From positions 744,001 through 808,000 of the forward strand of contig OY969884.1 of the NCBI GenBank assembly GCA_963704295.1: DNA of 64,000 nt, in the 5' to 3' direction. Every line of letters begins with the position of its first letter. The first letter of the stretch is position 1. The notes under the pieces are model-generated. The model saw only the letters and a list, made by a program, of their open reading frames with translations. It did not search any database and was not told where the DNA came from. Positions 8,567 to 14,412 of this stretch are shown here, piece after piece. The stretch comes from JACCVL01 sp963704295 (lineage in GTDB: Bacteria; Actinomycetota; Actinomycetes; Propionibacteriales; Nocardioidaceae). A program made the translations under genes and the position numbers.

Positions 8567-9682
8567 TCATCGCAGCGTCTGCACCTCCACGGACAACACT
8601 GGCGGCAGGTCGCGAACTATCGGCGCCCACGAGTCACCCGAGTCGTTGGACGCGTACACCTGCCCGCCGGTCGTCCCGAAGTAGACGCCGCAGGACTCGT
8701 GCTGGTCGACGGCCATGGCATCGCGCAGGACGTTCACGTAGCAGTCCTGCTGTGGCAGCCCGGCGGTCAGCGGCTGCCACTCGTCGCCACCGGTGCGGCT
8801 GCGGTAGACCCGCAGCTTGCCGTCCGGGGGGTAGTGGTGCGAGTCGCTGGTGATCGGGACGACGTAGACGGTCTCGGGCTCGTGCGCGTGCACGATGATC
8901 GGGAAGCCGAAGTCCGTCGGGAGATCGCCGCTGACCTCGTGCCAGCTGTCGCCGCCGTCCTTGCTGCGCATGACGTCCCAGTGCTTCTGCATGTACAGCA
9001 CGTCGGGGTTGCTCGGGTGCAGGTCGATGCGGTGCACACAGTGGCCGACCTCGGAGTCCTGGTCGGGGATCTCACCGGACCGCAGCCCCTTGTTGATCGG
9101 TTGCCAGGTCTGTCCCCCGTCGGCGGAGCGGAACGCGCCGGCGGCGGAGATCGCGACGTAGAGCCGGTCGGCATCGGTCGGGTGCTCGACCACGGTGTGC
9201 AGGCACATCCCCCCCGCGCCCGGCTGCCACTGCGGGCCGGTGTCGTGCTGGCGCAGCCCCGACAGCTCGGACCACTGGGCTCCACCATCGGTGGACTTGA
9301 ACAGCGCGGCGTCCTCGACCCCCGCGTAGACCGTCTCGGCGTCGTGCACCGAGGGCTCGAGATGCCAGACACGGTTGAACGCCCACGGTCGCAGCGACCC
9401 GTCGTACCACTGGTGCTCGCCGGGGACGCCGTCGTAGGTGAAGTCGTTGCCCACCGTCTCCCAGCTGCCTCCGCCGTCGTCGGAGCGCTGGATCACCTGC
9501 CCGAACCACCCGCTGGTCTGCGAGGCATACACCCGGTCGGAATTCAGCGGTGAGCCCTTGAGGTGGTAGATCTCCCAGCCCGCGAAATGCGGTCCGTCGA
9601 CCTTCCAGTCCGTCCGCCCCTCGTCCGAGGTGAGGACGAAGGCGCCCTTCCGAGTGCCGACCAGGACACGAGTGCCAGCCAT
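8567..9682 (-). CDS. BNR/Asp-box repeat beta-propeller protein (sialidase-fold, non-enzymatic type)
   Basis: 371 residues with at least five Asp-box turns: SDDGGGSW, STDGGAQW, SADGGQTW, SKDGGDSW and SNDSGDSW. These are spaced as in six-bladed propellers annotated as exo-alpha-sialidase-like or WD40/YVTN/BNR-like. True sialidases need an arginine triad, which I cannot recognise, so an enzymatic sialidase role is not supported. No signal peptide: the N-terminus MAGTRVLVGTRKGAFVL leads directly into the first blade, so it is probably cytoplasmic. Conserved pairing with the downstream MoaD-like gene is its best contextual clue. Confidence 0.85.
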   Translation of the reverse strand: MAGTRVLVGTRKGAFVLTSDEGRTDWKVDGPHFAGWEIYHLKGSPLNSDRVYASQTSGWFGQVIQRSDDGGGSWETVGNDFTYDGVPGEHQWYDGSLRPWAFNRVWHLEPSVHDAETVYAGVEDAALFKSTDGGAQWSELSGLRQHDTGPQWQPGAGGMCLHTVVEHPTDADRLYVAISAAGAFRSADGGQTWQPINKGLRSGEIPDQDSEVGHCVHRIDLHPSNPDVLYMQKHWDVMRSKDGGDSWHEVSGDLPTDFGFPIIVHAHEPETVYVVPITSDSHHYPPDGKLRVYRSRTGGDEWQPLTAGLPQQDCYVNVLRDAMAVDQHESCGVYFGTTGGQVYASNDSGDSWAPIVRDLPPVLSVEVQTLR

Positions 9683-9812
9683 GCTGTTCCCTCCGATGCC
9701 GGTATGGCCGCGACGCTACTCGACGGGCCCGACAGAAGGGACCCGCAAGCACCGGAAAACTCATCGGTCGGAGCGGACGAAATCTGGAGAACCCGGCGAC
9801 GCGACCGGACGC

Positions 9813-10268
9813 TCACCCGGCGGGGACGTCCACCGTCACCGTCGCGCCGCCGTAGCCGTTGACCAGGTCATGCCCCTGCACGGTCACCGCCGACACCCCG
9901 TCGGGGATCTCGAGCCCGGTCTGGCTGCGGGTGAACGGCTGCTCGCCGGCGTGATCGTGGCCGAGCGTCATCGCGCCGAGCTCGTTGCCTGCCTCGTCGA
10001 GCACTCGCCACCCGTCCGCATACCGCTCCGGAGTGTCGTACGGAGAGCTGATCGTGACGTCCAGCGTGTAGGTGCCGTCGCCCTCGTCGGTGATCTCGAC
10101 GGCCTCGACCGCCGGGTATCTCGCCCCGGTGGTTGACCCGCCCGGGGTGGTTGGGGACGAGTCCGAGCACCCGGCCAGGGCGAGCAGCCCGGCAACGGCA
10201 AGCAGCACGACAGGGCCGAGCAGGGAGCCGCGGCCCTCGCCTCGGCGGGAAATCGTCAACTGCTGCAC
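9813..10268 (-). CDS. Putative lipoprotein
   Basis: About 151 residues. The signal sequence LLGPVVLLAVAGLLALAGC ends in a lipobox (LAGC), followed by a Ser/Thr/Pro linker (SDSSPTTPGGSTTG) and a beta-rich domain (GTYTLDVTISSPYDTPERYADGW...). It is probably anchored to the outer face of the membrane. I chose the GTG at 10268, which overlaps the last codons of the DsbA-like gene; a TTG four codons later is equally possible. The frame is open further upstream but would run deep into the other gene. The beta-rich part resembles an Ig-like sandwich; no function is recognised. Confidence 0.7.
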   Translation of the reverse strand: MQQLTISRRGEGRGSLLGPVVLLAVAGLLALAGCSDSSPTTPGGSTTGARYPAVEAVEITDEGDGTYTLDVTISSPYDTPERYADGWRVLDEAGNELGAMTLGHDHAGEQPFTRSQTGLEIPDGVSAVTVQGHDLVNGYGGATVTVDVPAG

Positions 10269-10999
10269 CCGTCGGGTCCGCAGGCATCGCCGACCTGACC
10301 CGGCACCGCCCCGACCATCGTCACCGGGTGCCGGTCCGCCCACACCTTCCGCAGCACCTCCAGGTGAGCGGCGGCCGGCTGGGCGCCGGAGACCCCGTAG
10401 GTGCGGTCAACCACGAAGAACGGCACCCCGCGGATGCCGAGCATCGTCGCCTCGGCCTCCTCCTGGCGAACCGCGGCGGCCGCCGACTGCTCGGCGAGCG
10501 CCGTCCGAACCCGTGCGGCGTCGAGCCCCGCCTCGGCAGCCAGTCGCACCAGCACGTCACGGTCACCGACGGCCTCCCCCTCGGTGAAGTACGCCAGCAA
10601 CAGTCGCTCCTTGACGGCGTCCTGCAACCCCTGCGCGGCGGCCGCTTGGATCACCTGGTGGGCGTCGAACGTGTTGGCCCGGACCGCTCGCTCGAACCGG
10701 AAGTCGAGCCCCTCGGCGGCGGCCGCCTCGGTCATCGTGTCGATCATCTGCTGGGCTCGCGGGCGGTCGGTGCCGTACTTGGCGGCCAACCGTGAGGCGT
10801 AGTCCCCCGGCTCGTGCGCACTGCCGGGCGCTGCCGACTGCGCGTGCGGGTCGAGCTCGAAGGCGCGCCAGACGACCTCGACCTGGTCGGCGTGCTCGAA
10901 GTCGCGGAGCGCTGCCTCGAACCTCCGCTTGCCCACGGCACACCACGGGCACACGACGTCGGACCAGATCTCGACGCGCAGGGCGGCTGGGTCGGCCAT
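10256..10999 (-). CDS. DsbA family oxidoreductase (FrnE-like)
   Basis: 247 residues from the ATG at 10999 (MADPAALRVEIWSDVVCPWC). An ATG 27 bases further upstream would only add MVRLRTFAG. The thioredoxin-fold active site CPWC is at 17-20, and the cis-proline region is GVPFFVVDRTYGVSGAQP. The helical insert and the WSDVVCPWCAVGKRRFEAAL start are typical of the cytoplasmic FrnE/2-hydroxychromene-2-carboxylate isomerase-like branch rather than periplasmic DsbA. The protein ends in CGPDGCSS, adding two cysteines near the C-terminus as in FrnE proteins linked to oxidative stress. Its stop overlaps the start of the lipoprotein gene. Confidence 0.9.
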   Translation of the reverse strand: MADPAALRVEIWSDVVCPWCAVGKRRFEAALRDFEHADQVEVVWRAFELDPHAQSAAPGSAHEPGDYASRLAAKYGTDRPRAQQMIDTMTEAAAAEGLDFRFERAVRANTFDAHQVIQAAAAQGLQDAVKERLLLAYFTEGEAVGDRDVLVRLAAEAGLDAARVRTALAEQSAAAAVRQEEAEATMLGIRGVPFFVVDRTYGVSGAQPAAAHLEVLRKVWADRHPVTMVGAVPGQVGDACGPDGCSS

Positions 11000-11032
11000 G
11001 CCGGCAAATGTACGGAGCCGCACCAAACGGTC

Positions 11033-11857
11033 TCAGCGCAGGACCAGCCCGGCCGGGGTGGCGGACGCCGCCGTGTCGAGCAGTCCGCGGTCCAGACCCT
11101 GCCCGGCCAGGACGTCGACGAGCCTGGCCAGCGCCTCGGGTGGGGGCAGCGCGTCCGGCTGTCCGGCGTCCGACGCCAGCAGCACCCGCTCACCCGCGGC
11201 CCGCACCACCTCGGCGAGCATCGCCGGGGTGCACCCGGGCTGGTGGGACAGCTGGTAGGCGGTGATCTCGACGGCGGCCCCGCGTGCGGCGAGCTCGGCC
11301 ACCTCCCCCGCCGACAGCCCGGGCACGGTGTAGGTGGGATGCGTGAGCAGCAGCCGGCGGACGCCGAAGTGTCTGGCCCGGTCCAGCAGCCAGTCGCACT
11401 CGGGGCCGCTCAGGTGACCGGTGGCCAGCACGGCGTCGTGGTCGGCGACCAGGGCCAGCACGGTGTCCGCGGCGGCCGCGGCGGAGGGGTCGACCGGCGG
11501 CACGGCGTAGGTGCGTCGTCCCACCCGCGGCTCGCCGTCGCACAGCCGGGGCAGCCCGGCTCGCTCGTGGCCGTGCGCGTCCGAGGTCGGCATCCACACC
11601 ACCCGGCCGCCGGCAGCCAGGGTGGCGGCGACCGCCGCCGGGTTGATGCCGCCGACGGCCGCGTTCAGGGCCACCCCACCGACGACGGTGAGCCCCCCGA
11701 GCCGCGAGAGCGCCCGCGCCCGGCCGACGGTGGGCTCGTGGTGTCCCTTCAGCACGAAGCCGTCCGCGCCCGCTGCGCGGAACATCGCGTGCGCGTCGGT
11801 GTCGTCGCCCAGACGGTCGACGACGTCGGGAGCTGCATGGACGTGGCTGTCGAACAT
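11033..11857 (-). CDS. DUF6282-type amidohydrolase-fold protein
   Basis: 274 residues. It starts MFDSHVHAAPDVVDR, an HxH metal-binding motif at the end of the first strand of an amidohydrolase-like TIM barrel. Further candidate ligands are in LKGHHEP, LATGHLSG, LTHP and LLASDAGQPD (catalytic-type Asp after the last strand). Together these make a metal-dependent hydrolase or lyase likely. The start was taken at 11857, 10 bases after the stop of the alpha/beta hydrolase. A longer frame upstream is antisense-type noise across that gene. It is the last gene of an IclR/alpha-beta hydrolase/DUF6282 run, presumably a small catabolic operon with unknown substrate. Confidence 0.82.
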   Translation of the reverse strand: MFDSHVHAAPDVVDRLGDDTDAHAMFRAAGADGFVLKGHHEPTVGRARALSRLGGLTVVGGVALNAAVGGINPAAVAATLAAGGRVVWMPTSDAHGHERAGLPRLCDGEPRVGRRTYAVPPVDPSAAAAADTVLALVADHDAVLATGHLSGPECDWLLDRARHFGVRRLLLTHPTYTVPGLSAGEVAELAARGAAVEITAYQLSHQPGCTPAMLAEVVRAAGERVLLASDAGQPDALPPPEALARLVDVLAGQGLDRGLLDTAASATPAGLVLR

Positions 11858-11867
11858 GCGGGCGACC

Positions 11868-12782
11868 TCAGACCGCGGCCGGGTCAGCGGCGAACGAGTC
11901 CGCCAGGAAGCCGTCGACCACGTCGACGACGTGACCGAAGGTCGGGTGGTCGTCGTGCATCCACTCGGTGTGTCCACGGCCCGGCAGCAGCTCGAGCCGC
12001 TTCGGCTCCCGGGCGTGGGCATAGAGCTGCTCGGCCTCCTCGGCCCGGTGCAACCGGTTCTCCTCCCCGTGCACGATGAGCAGCGGCCGCGGCGACAGCC
12101 GGTGCACCACGGACTGCGGCGAGAACCTGACCAGGTAGTCGGCGGACTCCCAGGTGACGCCGGTGCCGAAGCCGGGGGCCTTGGTGAGCTCGGCGCCGAC
12201 GTAGTCGTCGGTGCGGGTGTCCAGGTCGAGCCGCACGATGTCCCAGGGGGTCGTGGTCGCGGAGCGGCCGTACGTGGTCCGGGACACCCGGTCCTGCGCG
12301 ATCCGGTCCAACAGGTGCGCCCAGGTGCGCTCGTCGTGCATGGTGCGGACCGACCGCCGGCCGTCGGCGATGCCGCTGCACGAGACGACCGCGCGGACGC
12401 GCTCGTCGTCGGCAGCCTCGGCGACCACCACTCCCCCGCCCAGACCCCAGCCGAGCAGGGCGATCCGGTCGGAGTCGAGCTCGGCATGGCCGTGCACCCG
12501 GTCGACCGCGGCGCGGACGTCCTCGGCCCACTCCTGCGGGACCAGCCGGCCGCGCTCCCCCTCGCTCAGCCCGAAGCCGCGGTAGTCGAACGCGAGCACG
12601 GCGTACCCGCGCGGGGTCAGCGCCCGGGCGAACCGCTCGGGGTGGATGACCTTGAGGCCCTGAAAGCCGCTGGCCGGGATCACGACCGGGTACGGCGGGC
12701 GGTGCCGGCCGTCGTCGGGCAGGTGCAGGTCGGCGTCCAGCCGATGGCCGCTGCTGTAGAAGGGCATCGGGACGGTTCGCAT
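11868..12782 (-). CDS. Alpha/beta hydrolase-fold protein with the nucleophile serine replaced by glycine
   Basis: 304 residues with the hydrolase fold: strand VIPASGFQGLK, strand VLAFDYRGFGLSEG, nucleophile elbow, then acid region LIVHGEENRL and histidine in GRGHTEW. The elbow reads G111-W-G-L-G115 in place of GxSxG. Residue 113 is Gly (codon GGT, one base from AGT Ser). The protein is otherwise intact, so this is either a fold member that works without a serine nucleophile, as some lyases and cofactor-free oxygenases of this fold do, or an inactivated enzyme. It lies 16 bases after the IclR gene and 10 bases before the DUF6282 gene, so the three are probably one transcript. Confidence 0.88.
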   Translation of the reverse strand: MRTVPMPFYSSGHRLDADLHLPDDGRHRPPYPVVIPASGFQGLKVIHPERFARALTPRGYAVLAFDYRGFGLSEGERGRLVPQEWAEDVRAAVDRVHGHAELDSDRIALLGWGLGGGVVVAEAADDERVRAVVSCSGIADGRRSVRTMHDERTWAHLLDRIAQDRVSRTTYGRSATTTPWDIVRLDLDTRTDDYVGAELTKAPGFGTGVTWESADYLVRFSPQSVVHRLSPRPLLIVHGEENRLHRAEEAEQLYAHAREPKRLELLPGRGHTEWMHDDHPTFGHVVDVVDGFLADSFAADPAAV

Positions 12783-12798
12783 GGCGGGTAGCTCCGGC

Positions 12799-13569
12799 TC
12801 AGTTGCGGGTGGGTTTGTCGGACAGCAGGGAGGTGAGATGCGCGGCCGCGGCCGCGACCTGCCGGCCGGCGGCGGGCAGCCGGTCGGCGATGCGGAATGC
12901 CGGCGCGGAGATGTTCAGGGCGGCCACGAGGCGGCCGCTGGCATCGCGGACCGGAGCCGCGGCCGCGGCCTCGTCGGCGTCCAGCTCGCCCACCACCGCG
13001 GCGTAGCCCGCGACCCGCGCGGCCTCGACCCGGATGATCAGCTCCCCGGCGTCGCGCGGCGCGTTCGGGCCGGTGCTGACGTCGTGGTCGAACATCGAGC
13101 GGACCTCGGCGTCATCGTGGTCCAGGAGCAGGGCCCTGCCGGTCGCCGTGCAGTGGGCCGGGACGATCCGACCCACCCACCCCACCGCCTCCACCGAGCG
13201 GCGCGGGCTCTGCGACAGCACGGTCAGCACATCGGTCCCGTGCAGGACGCTGAGGTGCACCCGCTCGGCGACGGCGGCGGTGAGACGTCGCATGACCGGC
13301 CGGGCGGCCAGCAGCAGCCGCTGGTCGCCCGCCCTGGACGCGACCGCGAACAGCCGCCAGCCCAGCCGGTGCCGCCCGTCGTCCGACCGCTCGACCAGGC
13401 CGAGCTCGATCAGGGCCGGCAGCTGGCGGGAGACGATGGAACGGTCCCGGCCGAGCTGTCGGGCGAGCTCGGCGGCAGTCAGTCCGGACGGGTGGTCGCG
13501 GTCGCCGCCGGCGAGCGCCTCCAGCGTCGCCAGCAGCTTCGCCGCGCCGGTGCGGTCCACGTCTGCCAC
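12799..13569 (-). CDS. IclR family transcriptional regulator
   Basis: About 256 residues from a GTG at 13569 (VADVDRTGAAKLLATLEAL). An ATG at 13617 is in frame, but it lies inside a likely operator and adds a non-conserved 16-residue tail. The N-terminal winged helix spans about 5-75 (SGLTAAELARQLGRDRSIVSRQLPAL). The C-terminal IclR effector domain spans about 90-250 (VGWVGRIVPAHCTATGRALLL, SAPAFRIADRLP). IclR proteins bind small organic acids and repress or activate neighbouring catabolic genes. Here the two downstream genes (alpha/beta hydrolase and DUF6282) are the natural targets. The palindrome at 13610-13628 supports autoregulation. Confidence 0.9.
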   Translation of the reverse strand: MADVDRTGAAKLLATLEALAGGDRDHPSGLTAAELARQLGRDRSIVSRQLPALIELGLVERSDDGRHRLGWRLFAVASRAGDQRLLLAARPVMRRLTAAVAERVHLSVLHGTDVLTVLSQSPRRSVEAVGWVGRIVPAHCTATGRALLLDHDDAEVRSMFDHDVSTGPNAPRDAGELIIRVEAARVAGYAAVVGELDADEAAAAAPVRDASGRLVAALNISAPAFRIADRLPAAGRQVAAAAAHLTSLLSDKPTRN

Positions 13570-13609
13570 GGCTCCACCGTGCCTGGCTCGCGCGGGAAGT
13601 GCAACATGC

Positions 13610-13628
13610 TGGTGCACTCACTGCACCA
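13610..13628. promoter_or_regulatory. Candidate IclR operator
   Basis: Seven-base arms TGGTGCA and TGCACCA around the 5-base centre CTCAC, about 41 bases before the IclR GTG start. The size and placement fit an autoregulatory operator. A related half-site GTGCAAC lies closer to the start. Binding is inferred only from symmetry and position. Confidence 0.55.
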
Positions 13629-13698
13629 CCCCGTGCGTGCTGCCCGCCGCACTCGACGTGTCATTATGTGAGCCGTCCCGGCCCGTCCGGCCGGACAC

Positions 13699-13772
13699 GC
13701 GGGTGTAGCTCAATGGCAGAGCCCCAGCCTTCCAAGCTGGTCATGCCGGTTCGATCCCGGTCACCCGCTCCA
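13699..13772 (+). tRNA. tRNA-Gly (anticodon TCC)
   Basis: Acceptor arms GCGGGTG/CACCCGC, anticodon arm CCAGC-CTTCCAA-GCTGG with anticodon TCC, T-loop TTCGATC, and an encoded CCA at 13770-13772. The end of the tRNA nearly abuts the stop of the convergent DUF1905 gene. Confidence 0.97.
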
Positions 13773-13775
13773 CCG

Positions 13776-14075
13776 CTAGAGCCGCACACCGCGCTGCCCC
13801 AGGCGCAGCGCGACCGTCACCACCTGATCCACCTCGAGCGCCGCGGACCTGCGCACCGCGTCCTTGACGGGCAGCAGGTAGCCGCCGTCCTTGGGGAACA
13901 GCGCCGTCGTGAACTCGACTCCGTTGATCCGCACCACCACCGGCACCTGGCCCCAGTACTCCACCCCCTTGGCGGCGAACTTGATGTCCGCGCTCTCGTC
14001 CTCGGGAATGCGGACGAAGTAGAACGGCGCAGGTCCTCGCCACTCGATCACCGGACCGTCGAAATCGAAGTCCAT
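13776..14075 (-). CDS. DUF1905 domain protein
   Basis: 99 residues: MDFDFDGPVIEWRGPAPFYF, then GVEYWGQVPVVVRINGVEFTTALFPKDGGYLLPVKDAVR, the hallmark of the DUF1905 small beta-barrel family. The family has no established biochemical role and often occurs alone or fused to a YdeI-like domain; here it stands alone. Start ATG at 14075 fits the family N-terminus. Soluble, no signal peptide. It converges on tRNA-Gly with only 3 bases between them. Confidence 0.88.
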   Translation of the reverse strand: MDFDFDGPVIEWRGPAPFYFVRIPEDESADIKFAAKGVEYWGQVPVVVRINGVEFTTALFPKDGGYLLPVKDAVRRSAALEVDQVVTVALRLGQRGVRL

Positions 14076-14126
14076 GAGACGAGCCTCGCATGGTTAGGTG
14101 GGGCCAGCCGACCCGAGGACGTGCCC

Positions 14127-14408
14127 ATGGCCGTATTCATGATCGAGCGTCGCTACGCCGACCAGCTCGAGGTGACCACCGACATCGCAGACGGGATCAA
14201 CCGGATCAACGACGAGGAGGGCGTGCAGTGGCTGTACTCCTTCCTGTCGGCTGACAAGCGCAAGACCTACTGCCTGTACGAGGCGCCCTCCGCGGAAGCG
14301 ATCCAGCGGGCCGCCGAGCGGGCCGGGCTGCCGGCCGACGTGATCGTCGAGGTGACCGACACCATCGCGGCCGACGGGTCGAGCACACCGGTCCGCCAGC
14401 AGAGCTGA
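14127..14408 (+). CDS. DUF4242 family small protein
   Basis: 93 residues: MAVFMIERRYADQLEV, then GVQWLYSFLSADKRKTYCLYEAPSAEAIQRAAERAGLPADVIVEV, the typical ferredoxin-like pattern of DUF4242. This family includes proteins reported to bind nickel, but the residues responsible are not clear here. I chose the ATG at 14127 rather than the long upstream extension, which would run through tRNA-Gly. Divergent from DUF1905 (about 50 bases apart) and convergent with the LAL regulator gene, whose stop is 4 bases away. Confidence 0.87.
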   Translation: MAVFMIERRYADQLEVTTDIADGINRINDEEGVQWLYSFLSADKRKTYCLYEAPSAEAIQRAAERAGLPADVIVEVTDTIAADGSSTPVRQQS

Positions 14409-14412
14409 CGGC

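Noticed and set aside
8567..9682. Sialidase enzyme
   Set aside because: Asp-box repeats are structural; the arginine triad and signal peptide of sialidases are not seen.
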